DNA from: Eremophila alpestris peregrina
Taxonomy: Eukaryota; Chordata; Aves; Passeriformes; Alaudidae
Reading direction: 5' to 3'
NCBI GenBank assembly: GCA_009792885.1
Contig: WMCF01000068.1
Coordinates: 1,119,818 to 1,183,817 of the forward strand
Length of the DNA stretch: 64,000 bases
A program made the translations under genes and the position numbers. The notes beneath the pieces were generated by a model. That model ran no database searches. It saw nothing but the letters and a program-made list of their open reading frames with translations, and was not told the origin of the DNA. This document shows, piece by piece, positions 50,001 to 56,925 of the stretch; within the stretch, counting starts at the first letter, position 1, and each line of letters opens with the position of its first letter.

Positions 50001-53000
50001 CCCATCTCTTTTATGTGCTAAGATTTTTTTCTCTGATGTTATCAGACTTGTTCCTGAACCTGGTCCTGCACTGCTGCTCCCAAGGAGGAGGGGATAAAGC
50101 TGCCTGTATTCCCCTTGTTTGAGTGGCCTTGGATGTGTGCCAGTGATGCCTGGGGAAGGCTGAGCTGGAACAGACACTGGGCAGAGCCAGAGAATGAAGT
50201 GGAAATTTATTGAAAGGCTCCAGGATACACCTTGGGCAGGACAAGAGCCTGGCCAGGGCTGCACCCAAGGTGGACTAAGAATGGTTACAGAATGGACCCC
50301 TGGTCATGAGGTCTCACATTTTTATAAGCTTTGGTCCATTTGCACACTGGGGTTTCACTGTCCAATTCCAGCTTCAGGCTGTGAGGTCTCATCCTTCTTG
50401 TTTTCTCCCTTCAGCCCCCCCTTGTTTGTGCTTTTGGGTGTGACTCGGTGTCTTTGGTCTTCAGCAAGGAAAGGATTTGTTTTGTGTCCCTGCTCTGTAA
50501 AGAGCTCACTGACACTGAGTGTGAGGCTCAGAACTGCCCTGAGGCAGCACAGAGTCTGAAAAACATGACAGCTAAAACTTAAGGCATCACCAGCTCTCAG
50601 ATCCTGAAACCCACCCCATTTACCACCTCACCCCTAAGCTACAGAGATCCCAGCTCTGCTGTGGCTGCTGTTTCTGGAAGGGAAACCTCCTTCCCCTGGA
50701 CACAGACTAGTTCTGGAGGCAAATCAGTGCTGCTCAGATAGTCCTCCCCTCCACCTTCTCCTGACCACTGCCATTTTTCTTCTTTAATTGCTTTTCCTTC
50801 TTAGGTCTAGTGTGAAAAAGCCAGGGGTGTGAGGAAGCAGAGGAGGAGGAATTGGGTTTGTTAGCAACACAACTGCTTTGCTGTGACTCTTGGAACACAC
50901 AGAGTATTAAGTGCAGCATCTGTTTTTCTTCTTGGCAACTCATTTTTCCAGGCTCAAAATAGGCTCATCTTGTAAACATTGCTTTGTTTAGGCACTAATA
51001 ATAGCTGCTCAAACTTCTCCCTGTGACACTAACGGCCACAGAGATTACCAGCAACACAAAATATTATTTGGAAATTGAGAATATGCTGGCTTTTAACAGA
51101 TCTTGATAAACTGTTTTCATCTTGCTGCTTCTGCTGGGCTTAAAGCTGAAATATTGTGTATAAAATAGAAGTAGGGTGCTTCAAGAGTATCCCACACCCC
51201 CAGCTCTTCCTTTTCTTTGTCTGAATGCTTTTTGACCGGAATGTAAGGGGAACTCACTTATTATGTGCCTGTCACGCACATTATTTATATAAGCACTCTT
51301 GCCATTTGTTCCATTTTGTTCCTTTGCTGGCTTTTCCTGGCTCTCCAAAGCAACCCCATCGCTCTTGCCAACCATTCTGAGGGCTACCTGCAGGCTGAGC
51401 CATTTCTAACCAGGTCACAAGCAACACTTGCTCATTGTCTCTCCCATTTTAGGGTCCAGCCACCCCAGAGCCACAGCCAAAAAGCCAAGATCAGAGAATC
51501 TGCCAAGGGTCACATCATCTTTCCAGCCACTGGTCCGAACCTTTGGCATGAGGGGGAACAACAGCATTGAGGACAGAGCTTAAAAAATAAAGAGATGCTT
51601 GGGACTGCCTTTGATAGCTGTGAGCCAAGGTGTGCCTTGCTGCTTCAGCCACCAAATGGCTGCATTTCCTTGGCTTTGCTGCATGGCAGAGAGCAGAGCC
51701 CACACTCAACTCTGTGTCAGAGACTCCAGCAGGCAGTGCTTGGGCAGAGCACCCCGAGGGATGGAGAGCACCCTGAGGGATGGAGAGAACCCCCAGGGAT
51801 GGAGAGAACCCCCAGGGATGGAGAGAACCCCAGGGGTTGGAGAGAACCCTGAGGGATGGAGAGCACCCCGAGGGATGGAGAGAACCCTGAGGGATGGAGA
51901 GAACCCTGAGGGATGGAGAGCANNNNNNNNNNNNNNNNNNNNNNNNNNNNNNNNNNNNNNNNNNNNNNNNNNNNNNNNNNNNNNNNNNNNNNNNNNNNNN
52001 NNNNNNNNNNNNNNNNNNNNNNNNNNNNNNNNNNNNNNNNNNNNNNNNNNNNNNNNNNNNNNNNNNNNNNNNNNNNNNNNNNNNNNNNNNNNNNNNNNNN
52101 NNNNNNNNNNNNNNNNNNNNNNNNNNNNNNNNNNNNNNNNNNNNNNNNNNNNNNNNNNNNNNNNNNNNNNNNNNNNNNNNNNNNNNNNNNNNNNNNNNNN
52201 NNNNNNNNNNNNNNNNNNNNNNNNNNNTGAGGGATGGAGAGCACCCCGAGGGATGGAGAGAACCCTGAGGGATGGAGAGAACCCTGAGGGATGGAGAGCA
52301 GCCTGAGGGATGGAGAGAACCCCGAGGGATGGAGAGCACCCCCAGGGATGGAGAGCACCCCCAGGGATGGAGAGCACCCTGAGGGATGGAGAGCACCCCC
52401 AAGGGATGGAGAGAACCCCCAGGGATGGAGAGCACCCCGAGGGATGGAGTGCTGTTGTGTGTGCAGAGAAAACTGCCAGCTGTGGGAAGGTACAGCAGCC
52501 TCTGGATCCCCATGGGTGCTGCAGCCTCTGTGCAGATGTGAGACAACAGGAAAATGTCAATCTGGGCTGTGTGAAACAGGGCTGCAGCAGTGCCAACAAA
52601 CCCAGCACCAATCCCTTCTGGGAGAGGAAGGACCTGGCCTGCTGATCTTCAACTCCAAGCAAGTCACATCCATCATGATAAGAGCTTCCTGAGCTTGATC
52701 CTGGCTTCTGGCTCTGTCCTGTCACACAGGTCATCTTCTGTCATTCCTGTGAACTTCACTGATGAATAATTCAGTGCTCTGTGCTCTGACAGGTAGCACA
52801 TGAGCAGAGCTCCTTTGGAAATGTGCTGCTCAGTGAAGTCATCTCTCTTGCACTGCATGCATCAGGACACCGTAACACATTTAGTGCAACAGAAGAGATG
52901 AGACCTTTTCCATAAGAAAGGCAGCACAGAGCCTTGAAAACACTTCCTTCAAATCAGGACTGACTACATGTGAAGGCAATGCTCCTTGCACATCTCTTTT

Positions 53001-56000
53001 TTGGTGGGAGGTTAACAAAGCAAGCTGCTGAAATTCTGCACTTTCAGAGTTTCATTTTTAAAAAAACCCATATCTAACTGATGTGAATTTATGTGGCTTG
53101 CTTTAGCATTTATTCTACTGATCAAGCTCTTGCATACACTGAAGAAGCTAGAAAAATGAAGATGTATGCTGGAAAGAACAGTATAGCATGACTGGTGAAT
53201 CATCCTGGATGACATCATTTTACTTACAGAGGAATTAATCAGCTCTTAGTGAAGCATTTTACCCAAAGCTCATCAAACTGAGGAGAAACAGATTTCCTTG
53301 GGCTCTGGACAGGGGCCTGCATGGCCAGGAGTGGCAGTGCAGGAAGAAGAGAGCTGGCATGAGAGGCAGCAAAGAGAGCAAGAGGCAAGAGATGGGGAAA
53401 ATGAGATGTTCACTTTTGAATCTGCTGGATTTGGGAAGAGAATGAGCTGTTCTAGAGCAGACAGAGGCTGATGGGTTGGACTTCTCCATGTTGGGAATGG
53501 AGACAGGGAAAAGGAGCATTTGCTCAGGACAGGGTTTGAGAATAAACCTCTGCTGCTTCTGCAGCAATGTGCAGATGCTCACAAATAAATCCCAGCCCAG
53601 ACAGGCATTCTCAAATGAAAGTAAGGGAGCTCTCAGTGCTGCTTCTCTTCCCACCAGCACACACCTTCCTGCCTGCCCTCAGACCAGTGCCTAATGAATC
53701 TCAAGCTGCACTCTCTGAACAGACCAGGTGCCCTTCAGCTCATCACTGATGTGCTTTAAACATCAGCTACTTCCTCCTGCAGGAATGAACATTAACCAGC
53801 ACACTGACATTTCTATTTAGTGCACCTGGGGCAAGCTGAATAACCTGAGTCTTGCATTTTCCTAATCTTCCCATAACTTGGCCAATGGACGTGACAAGAA
53901 GAGTTTGTAGCAGAAACTCTGCCAAGGGAGAAAATCCTAGAATGGAATAATTGATCTGCCTCATTAAGACCATTACAGTTTACTTTGCCTTTCTCCTTAA
54001 AGGAGGTCGGGCCAACACTTGCCACACAACTTGAAAAACAAGGTATCACAAATGAAGGGTTAACCAAAAATTATTAATGCACTGAGAAGAGAAGGTGGGA
54101 GAGACTTCTATTGGCACTTGCTTTCCCTGGAACATCAGAAGGGTCAAAATTTGCAAGTGTGGTGCAGAAAACGTCTTGTACTGACATTCCTCCCCAGAGC
54201 TCCCTGAAGAGATGATTTGTGCCTGATGTGCTTATTTATTACAGCTTCTCTGAGTCACTGCATGGGGCTCAGAGACAATAAACACCAAATTCTGTGTTCT
54301 GGTTCATATGAAGTTGGTAAAAAGGTTAAAAAGGGAGGAATTTTTAGATGTGTTCAACAGTGACCAAACTGTTTTGATTCAAACAATCAGGATATTTAAC
54401 ATGACCTCAAAGCACACACAGTTTATCTGCAATGCCTTAAAAATTGCATCCCCATAGTGCCCAACTGATCAAATATTAATTTATATACTCTATTGCATTT
54501 ACAAATAAAAAGGAAGACACATATTCTTAGTTAGCCTGGATGGCAGGAGTTACTCAAGATTCAGAGCAGCCAAGCTTTTACAAAACATTATTTTATCCAT
54601 TGTACTTTAAGGCTCCATTGCCAAACAGAAAATAGCCCTAAAATGCCCATTTCTGAGCTGTTTTAGCAAATAGATGATGGCTCACTGACTTCTGGCTGGA
54701 CAGGTAAGTGAGAAAGAAGGACATAAGCTCCTGATTTGGGTGATTTTCCCTGCTCCTTGACAAGGGACAGCAATTTCTGCTGGTAAAGATTCAGCATACC
54801 TTTTCATTTTCCACCATAAGCTTAGGTCCTTTTTTTTTCCTGAAGTTATTTCAATTGCTTTCATTTCTGCAGCATTAAGATTTCTCACCCTGTAGAGCTC
54901 TGCATTTTCAAGTCTGAGAACAGCACAGCTCTCAGCTGTTCATGGACCACCACAAACTCTGTTTCTATTCTTCCATGTCAACGAAAAACCTGGAAATTGT
55001 GTTTTTGCCAACTGGCTAAAGAAGATTTACAGAAATGGGAAACTGGCAAGCAAAAATGTGCCCTTCTTGCTGAAGGCTTTCATCCTGTGACCTTTTTGCA
55101 CCTGGTCTAACAATCCCTGTTGCCTGTGAGGTGACAAAGTAACTCCTTGCTGTTGTTCAATCACAGCAGGCTGCAGAGCACCTCTTTTTAGCACAATTTA
55201 GTGAAGTCCAGGATGTAAAAATGCTCTGTGGAAAGTGTTCTGTGCATGGATGTCTGGAGGCTGGGATCAGAGAGTACCCAAATGAGTGGAAGTGGAAAGA
55301 GGAGAAGCTTTGGCATGTCTGTTTGAAATAGATAAAGCCAAAGTTCCCAGCTCATTAAACAGAACTGAATTGCAGAGAAATTGGAAGAAGAGGGGAAAAA
55401 ACCCAAACCCAAATGTACTAATAAGTGTAATTTTATTTTTTGGGTTGGACAGAGGAAAGTGATGGACCTGCAAGGAAAAAATACTTTTCTAAGGCAATGA
55501 TGTTGACTATAATCCTTACCAAGGGCTCTCTGGGCAAAATGATGCTACTACTGAAATATTGATGTGTGTTTGGGGAGCCACAGTGTGACATCTCATTCCT
55601 GAGTTCAAATCTGAGGGTACCACTGTTTTCACTGTGATTATCTGGACTTTACAAGCAACATTCTGAACATGAGCACACTTACCAGGGACATAAATCTTGC
55701 TGAATGAACTCCTTGGGGGGGGGGGGGAAAAAAACCACCAAACCATAAAAAGATTGCACATTTCTTCTTGTGAACTGAGTGGCACAGCTCCAGAACAGAA
55801 CTGTGCTTCATTTCATAGCAACTCCCACTTTTAGCTCATTTATCCTCATCTCAAAACACCACTTCCAAACCCTGAATTTGCTGTGATTTGCTCCATCTAT
55901 TAGGTGTGTTACCTTTGCAATATCATCTTGGAAAGCCACCAGGTTCAGGTAGGAGATGTTGACCAGGTCTGGGCCATACACAACAGTGATCATGCGGTTT

Positions 56001-56053
56001 TCCAGGCGTCCTCCCGCGTTCCCAGCGTCCAGCAGCTCACGTAGCTTCGGGTC
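1957..56053 (-). CDS. PLCB1: PLCB1, phospholipase C beta-1, partial (13 internal coding exons)
   Basis: PLC-beta-1 is the Gq-activated enzyme that hydrolyses PIP2 to IP3 and diacylglycerol at the plasma membrane (family knowledge). Thirteen minus-strand exons, all with GT-AG introns and matching phases, translate to about 479 residues that align without gaps, except one extra residue, to what I remember of human PLCB1 residues 83-561. Visible landmarks are the first catalytic His in SSHNTYLT, the second in VITHGF, calcium ligands Glu and Asp in CVELDCW, a further Glu in LSFENH, and the acidic X-Y linker. The [12 protein letters not shown] and [10 protein letters not shown] stretches distinguish it from PLCB4, its nearest genomic relative. 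The gene continues past both window edges: the start codon and first exons lie above 64000, and the rest of Y, C2 and the C-terminal domain lie below 1. No frameshift or stop was found, so it looks functional. Confidence 0.97.
2054..2625 (-). other. PLCB1: PLCB1 intron, 572 bp
   Basis: A short GT-AG intron between the acidic-linker exon and the Y-start exon. I see no repeat, RNA gene or extra exon in it. Confidence 0.9.
2626..2696 (-). CDS. PLCB1: PLCB1 exon: acidic X-Y linker
   Basis: This exon is 71 bp (two bases completing a Gly codon, then 23 codons) and translates as EAEMESDDDDDYDDDCKKSSMDE split across neighbours in phase. The acceptor is TTTGCAG and the donor GTAAGG. In PLC-beta enzymes the acidic linker covers the active site and is thought to be displaced by repulsion from the anionic membrane, which relieves autoinhibition (family knowledge). 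Here a Tyr interrupts the acidic run, which I remember as eight continuous Asp in human PLCB1. Confidence 0.96.
2697..8228 (-). other. PLCB1: PLCB1 intron, 5.5 kb
   Basis: GT-AG intron between the end-of-X exon and the acidic-linker exon. It has a GC-richer patch near 2990-3390 with a 15-bp tandem repeat at 3161-3217, and a short ATC triplet run near 6973-6988. No additional exon or recognisable gene was found; the short open frames here match nothing I know. Confidence 0.85.
3161..3217 (+). repeat. 15-bp minisatellite, about 3.8 copies
   Basis: The unit GCTGTGCCAGCAGGG occurs at 3161, with one T-for-C variant at 3176, again at 3191, and then a truncated copy with a deletion. The unit length is a multiple of three, which keeps one overlapping frame open, but nothing suggests it is translated. 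Confidence 0.85.
8229..8406 (-). CDS. PLCB1: PLCB1 exon: end of X domain and start of linker
   Basis: This exon is 178 bp (59 codons plus one base). It translates from LEAGVPLPSPMDLMYKILVK through a basic stretch, NKKKSHKS, to SSMFEPSSPGA. It matches human residues about 446-505: the last X-box strand, PMDLMYKILVKNKK, followed by the serine-rich linker. The donor is GTAGGA. The acceptor is AAG rather than the usual CAG, and sits within a 7-base tandem repeat CTGGAAG; only the first AG keeps phase with the previous exon. Differences from the human protein I remember are mostly in the linker (SADGSA, NTCSDT). Confidence 0.95.
8407..8881 (-). other. PLCB1: PLCB1 intron, 475 bp
   Basis: A short GT-AG intron between two X-domain exons. 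I see nothing else in it. Confidence 0.9.
8882..8966 (-). CDS. PLCB1: PLCB1 exon: X-domain middle
   Basis: This exon is 85 bp, one base completing a Ser codon plus 28 codons, translating as [20 protein letters not shown] then MDPLEKYP. It corresponds to human residues about 418-445, a helix and loop of the X half of the barrel. The acceptor is CTTCAG and the donor GTAACG. Asp replaces the Glu I remember in MEPLEKYP, a conservative change. Confidence 0.97.
8967..14356 (-). other. PLCB1: PLCB1 intron, 5.4 kb
   Basis: GT-AG intron within the X domain. It is AT-rich with no confident transposable element, apart from one small tandem duplication at 11134-11171. Open frames of up to 101 codons match no family I recognise. 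Confidence 0.85.
11134..11171 (+). repeat. 19-bp tandem duplication containing a palindrome
   Basis: ATTCATGCACTGCAGTGAA is followed directly by a second copy with one C-to-T change. The first copy contains the perfect 10-base palindrome CACTGCAGTG. Confidence 0.8.
14357..14439 (-). CDS. PLCB1: PLCB1 exon: X domain with calcium-ligand Glu
   Basis: This exon is 83 bp (27 codons plus two bases). It translates as [20 protein letters not shown] then SFENHVD. It matches human residues about 390-416; the Glu of SFENH is the calcium ligand numbered 412 in human PLCB1. The donor is a consensus GTAAGT and the acceptor TTTAG. I see no substitution relative to the human sequence I remember. Confidence 0.97.
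15589..15602 (+). repeat. (CA)7 microsatellite
   Basis: Seven uninterrupted CA dinucleotides lie in an intron. Confidence 0.85.
17141..17385 (+). repeat. Dispersed/direct repeat, copy A
   Basis: The stretch from GCTGCTCATTTCTCAGGA to CCTCCCTTTGCTGG recurs in the same orientation at 20431-20661. By eye most positions match, with one gap of roughly 14-15 bases relative to copy B. Flanks differ on both sides with sharp boundaries. It has no open frame or LINE/LTR signature that I recognise; it may be two copies of an interspersed element or a local duplication. Confidence 0.85.
17895..18052 (-). CDS. PLCB1: PLCB1 exon: X domain, second catalytic His and calcium site
   Basis: This exon is 158 bp (two bases completing an Ala codon plus 52 codons), running from [20 protein letters not shown] through [16 protein letters not shown] to VITHGFTMTTEISFK. 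It matches human residues 338-389. CVELDCW supplies calcium ligands Glu361 and Asp363, and the His of THGF is catalytic His378 by human numbering. I see no change from the human sequence I remember. The donor is GTACAG. The acceptor CCCAG lies directly downstream, in gene sense, of a (TG)n tract with very little pyrimidine tract. Confidence 0.98.
18059..18074 (+). repeat. (CA)8 microsatellite at the 3' splice site (UG-rich in the transcript)
   Basis: Eight CA units lie five to seven bases beyond the acceptor of the exon at 17895-18052. In the PLCB1 transcript this is a (UG)8 tract ending immediately before UCCCAG. Confidence 0.9.
20431..20661 (+). repeat. Dispersed/direct repeat, copy B
   Basis: Same-orientation partner of the segment at 17141-17385, offset by 3,290 bases through most of its length. 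It shares CCCCAAACTGGGGGATTTTT and CTTCACTATCCTAGA, then a 3' portion through CCAGAGGCTGCTTCTTCCC. Homology stops abruptly at CCTTTGCTGG. Confidence 0.85.
24299..24445 (-). CDS. PLCB1: PLCB1 exon: end of EF-hand region and first catalytic His
   Basis: This exon is 147 bp (two bases, 48 codons, one base). It runs from QISVDGFMRYLSGEENGVV through PEKLDLNEDMSQPLSHYFI to NSSHNTYLT. It matches human residues 289-336. The His of SSHNTYL is catalytic His331, and the following Asn is a calcium ligand. The acceptor is TCTCAG and the donor GTACTG. Pro replaces the Ser I remember in VVSPEK. Confidence 0.98.
26572..27122 (+). repeat. Pyrimidine-rich minisatellite, about 21-bp unit, roughly 26 diverged copies
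   Basis: A unit of about 20-22 bases with a TTTGCACTTTTCCC core followed by CTCACAC is repeated for some 550 bp. Variants include TTTCCAT, TCTGCAC and CCATCACAC. The plus strand is almost free of G, so the PLCB1 transcript is purine-rich here. Because the unit varies in length and rarely forms stop codons, three overlapping frames stay open for 144-191 codons, an artefact of composition. No flanking direct repeats or transposon ends were seen. Confidence 0.92.
27201..27833 (-). other. Unexplained 210-codon open frame
   Basis: A continuous minus-strand open frame begins at an ATG (MKCIGLTTSFVWFFFLF) and ends in ISQACSNAQ. It is the longest open frame in the window not produced by a tandem repeat or the N gap. 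I recognise no domain. The start is hydrophobic (VWFFFLFPSLVTIL), and the remainder has mixed composition with Cys, Trp and Phe. It lies on the PLCB1 sense strand within an intron, without flanking splice sites that join PLCB1 in phase. It could be chance or a decayed retroelement; I do not claim a gene. Confidence 0.2.
30205..30290 (+). mobile_element. Possible LINE reverse-transcriptase fossil
   Basis: One plus-strand frame reads LDISETFNEVLNSNFS, a stop, then LEKLI. This resembles the LDFSKAFDTV...LLEKL motif of CR1/L2-type reverse transcriptases. Match length is short and the frame is broken, so the call is tentative. Confidence 0.3.
33000..33285 (-). mobile_element. Ancient CR1 LINE 3' fragment
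   Basis: The plus-strand text contains TGTTCTTGTGCCAACATTG then TCCTTTAG, and CTTCTCCCTGCC then GTATTTATAGGCATATT. It resembles the complement of the 3' region of old amniote CR1/L3-like LINEs, which I remember carrying TCTTGTGCCAACATTGTCCT and TGTATTTATAGAG. The upstream CCTAACTTCCAGCCTAAA fits the same consensus. It is diverged and 5'-truncated as usual for CR1. Boundaries are approximate. Confidence 0.7.
34580..34616 (+). repeat. AT-rich imperfect inverted repeat
   Basis: The arm ACTAGAAAAAAAAC is followed about eight bases later by GTTGTTTTTTTCTAGT, which could form a hairpin stem of about a dozen pairs. A 20-bp tandem duplication (TATTATAGAAATA core) follows immediately at 34616-34655, and an AT dinucleotide run lies at 34730-34742. 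Confidence 0.65.
39457..39623 (-). CDS. PLCB1: PLCB1 exon: EF-hand region
   Basis: This exon is 167 bp (one base completing Phe, 55 codons, one base). It runs from [20 protein letters not shown] through [20 protein letters not shown] to EKYEPNSNLAKK. It matches human residues 233-287 in the EF-hand array that packs beside the catalytic barrel. The acceptor is CTGCAG and the donor GTCAGT. Differences from the human sequence I remember are limited to the end (NSNLAKK for NNSLARK). Confidence 0.98.
39624..40975 (-). other. PLCB1: PLCB1 intron, 1.35 kb
   Basis: GT-AG intron between two EF-hand exons. A GC-richer patch at about 40130-40330 has overlapping short open frames on both strands that I regard as chance. 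No repeat family recognised. Confidence 0.88.
40976..41076 (-). CDS. PLCB1: PLCB1 exon: EF-hand region
   Basis: This exon is 101 bp (33 codons plus two bases), NDSIPQDDFTPEVYRVFLNN then LCPRPEIDHIFSE. It matches human residues 199-231. The acceptor is TCACAG and the donor GTAAGG. Asp for Glu (PQDDF) and His for Asn (EIDHIF) are the changes from the human sequence I remember. Confidence 0.98.
41077..46008 (-). other. PLCB1: PLCB1 intron, 4.9 kb
   Basis: GT-AG intron in the EF-hand region. It contains a CR1 3' end at about 45400-45503 and a GC-richer patch at 41920-42880. Several overlapping short open frames in the GC-richer parts are not conserved-looking. Between 43000 and 45180 I see nothing besides A/T-rich simple sequence. 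Confidence 0.85.
45400..45503 (+). mobile_element. CR1 LINE 3' end, plus orientation
   Basis: The text GTGGGACCAGATGTCCC, then GTCCCTCCCAGCC, then CTGTGATTCTGTG fits the conserved CR1 3' end (GGACTAGATGATCT, GGTCCCTTCCAACC, ATTCTGTGATTCTGTG). Sequence upstream to about 45180 may belong to the same copy but is less diagnostic. Confidence 0.75.
46009..46084 (-). CDS. PLCB1: PLCB1 exon: first EF-hand region
   Basis: This exon is 76 bp (one base completing Asn, 25 codons), IYRLFSSDRKRVETALEACN then LPSSR. It matches human residues 174-198. The acceptor is TTGCAG and the donor GTAAGC. Ser for Ala (FSSDRK) and Asn for Ser (EACN) differ from the human protein I remember. Confidence 0.98.
46085..46614 (-). 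other. PLCB1: PLCB1 intron, 530 bp, with a 21-base C run
   Basis: GT-AG intron between two small EF-hand exons. Its only notable content is the homopolymer at 46377-46397. Confidence 0.9.
46377..46397 (+). repeat. Homopolymer C21 (G21 in the transcript)
   Basis: Twenty-one uninterrupted C on the plus strand lie mid-intron, so the pre-mRNA would carry a G21 run capable of G-quadruplex formation. Length could be affected by sequencing error. Confidence 0.9.
46615..46668 (-). CDS. PLCB1: PLCB1 exon: PH to EF-hand connector (54 bp)
   Basis: The smallest exon found, 54 bp (one base completing Ala, 17 codons, two bases), YTKLKLQVTPEGRIPLK. It matches human residues 156-172 exactly as I remember them. 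The acceptor is CCACAG and the donor GTAAGT. Too short to stand out as an open frame, it was found by phase and homology between its neighbours. Confidence 0.97.
46669..49088 (-). other. PLCB1: PLCB1 intron, 2.4 kb
   Basis: GT-AG intron. It contains a 25-bp tandem duplication at 48179-48227; otherwise nothing recognisable. Confidence 0.88.
48179..48227 (+). repeat. 25-bp tandem duplication
   Basis: Two consecutive units share ATTCTGTTAACTCTGGGTGC, each followed by a few variable bases. Confidence 0.85.
49089..49168 (-). CDS. PLCB1: PLCB1 exon: after the PH domain
   Basis: This exon is 80 bp (26 codons plus two bases), EWSDEVFSLATNLLAQNMSR then DAFLEK. It matches human residues 129-154. The acceptor is TCACAG and the donor GTAAGT. 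SD replaces the TN I remember in EWTNEVF. Confidence 0.98.
49808..49863 (+). repeat. (AAAACT)n followed by A25
   Basis: A-rich units of the form AAAACT run directly into 25 uninterrupted A at 49839-49863. There is no target-site duplication or gene-like sequence upstream that would make it the tail of a retrocopy. Confidence 0.85.
49960..50590 (-). mobile_element. Solo LTR of an endogenous retrovirus (passerine-type), same strand as PLCB1
   Basis: The stretch resembles a songbird LTR family I remember, including TTGGTCCATTTGCACACTGG, CACTGTCCAATTCCAGCTTC and the edge AGCTAAAACTTAAGGCA. Read on the minus strand it starts with TG near 50586 and carries an AATAAA polyadenylation signal at 50206-50211. 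No retroviral genes flank it, so it looks like a solo LTR. The other boundary is uncertain; no target-site duplication was established. Confidence 0.6.
51747..52448 (+). repeat. 19-bp minisatellite interrupted by an assembly gap
   Basis: Units such as GAGCACCCTGAGGGATGGA and GAGAACCCCCAGGGATGGA repeat head to tail, about nine copies left of the gap and about eleven to twelve to its right. Since three 19-bp units make 57 bases, each frame reads a periodic 19-residue pattern without stops, which explains the very long open frames on both strands. There are no unique spacers, so it is not a CRISPR array. Confidence 0.95.
51923..52227. other. Assembly gap of 305 Ns
   Basis: An unbroken N run lies inside the 19-bp minisatellite, with array sequence on both sides. 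Its length is not an exact in-phase number of units (16 units would need about 307 bases), so it is probably an estimate. Confidence 0.99.
55715..55727 (+). repeat. G13 run followed by A7
   Basis: Thirteen G then seven A on the plus strand, about 190 bases downstream (gene sense) of the PH-domain exon's donor. Confidence 0.85.
55913..56053 (-). CDS. PLCB1: PLCB1 exon: PH domain (first exon in window in gene order)
   Basis: This exon is 141 bp, 47 whole codons. It runs from DPKLRELLDAGNAGGRLENR through MITVVYGPDLVNISYLNLVA to FQDDIAK. It matches human residues 83-128 of the N-terminal PH domain, but with one extra residue: GNAGGRLE here against GNIGRLE as I remember human. The acceptor is TTGCAG and the donor GTAACA. 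The base composition is GC-richer near the extra Gly codon. The preceding exons were not found in the remaining 8 kb. Confidence 0.97.
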
Positions 56054-56666
56054 CTGCAAGGTGAAATAAGGATGGAATCATCAAAAACCTTCTGTAAATC
56101 CACTGCACCAAAAAAGCTGCAGAAATGCAAATATTTCCCTTTTGAAAATTCGTGTTATTTTGAATATTTTAATGTCGGTGCTAGGTTCTGATCTGGTTAA
56201 TGAGTCATTAAAATACTTAAAGTTATTAACCCAGAGTAAAGAGGAAATCACTGCTGTAAATCCTTCAAAGCCTTTGAGCTCTGTGTTGGTGCTGTACAGA
56301 CTCAGGGCTGTCCAGCTGATGGCTGCACATTCCTATTTTCAGTTATTTTGCCACAGAAATGAAGCAAACACAAACTGTGTTGCTTTTCAGAACAACACAA
56401 TCTGTCCAAAGGCTACTGTCCCCAGCAGAGAGACTCCCTGTGATTTTAATGCATTGTAGATAAAATTGAAAATGAGAACTTCGCTTTTCCTAAGGAATTA
56501 AGAAGACTTCTGGAATTATCTTTCTTAAACTACAAAATGAATTGTAGCACTGCCCTCCTCTTTCTTCTTCATGTTCAACAGGTCACATATTAATAAAATT
56601 ATTGGTTATATTCCATTTAGATTTAGCTTTTAGGCTTTTTTTTCCCCCCCAGTTTGTACCCAATAC

Positions 56667-56925
56667 AGACTCATAGACTCATTTAGGTTGGAAAAGACCT
56701 TTAAGAGCATCCAGTCAGGCTGTTCCCCCTGCACTGCCCAAGCCAGCACTAACCCATGTCCCCAAATGCCACATCCACACATCCCTTAAACCCCTCCAGG
56801 GATGGTGACTCAAACCCTTCCATGGGCACCTTGTTCCAGCCTCCCCAGAGCAGTGACTACCCAACACTTCTGTGAAAGAGAGGCACATTCAATGAATTTT
56901 ATCAGCCACTAACAGCCTGAACCTC
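56667..56925 (-). mobile_element. CR1 LINE 3' fragment, minus orientation
   Basis: On the plus strand it starts with two copies of AGACTCAT, then TTAGGTTGGAAAAGACCTTT and AAGAGCATCCAGTC. This is the complement of the CR1 3' end, including the terminal 8-bp repeats. Further CR1 text follows: CCCTCCAGGGATGGTGACTC and TGGGCACCTTGTTCCAG. It is 5'-truncated and moderately diverged; the far boundary is approximate. Confidence 0.9.

Larger units (their letters stand above)
49169..55912 (-). other. PLCB1: PLCB1 intron, 6.7 kb, with LTR, minisatellite and assembly gap
   Basis: GT-AG intron between the PH-domain exon and the following exon. It contains an A-rich simple repeat (49808-49863), a sense-oriented LTR (about 49960-50590), a 19-bp minisatellite with a 305-base gap (51747-52448) and a G13 run (55715-55727). 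The stretch 52500-55500 shows nothing I can name. Confidence 0.85.

Noticed and set aside
49676..50005. Processed retrocopy ending in the A25 tract
   Set aside because: The upstream sequence matches no gene I know, the A run grows out of an (AAAACT)n simple repeat, and no target-site duplication is visible.
51747..52448. CRISPR-like regular repeats
   Set aside because: Units abut directly with no unique spacers, and the genome is vertebrate.
51515..52734. Open frames over 200 codons on both strands with HPSGCSPSL-like repeats
   Set aside because: They arise from the 19-bp minisatellite read through in every frame and are extended artificially by the N gap.
1957..56053. PLCB4, the neighbouring paralogue in other vertebrates
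   Set aside because: Exon sequences such as [22 protein letters not shown] and [10 protein letters not shown] fit PLCB1; PLCB4 as I remember it differs at these sites.
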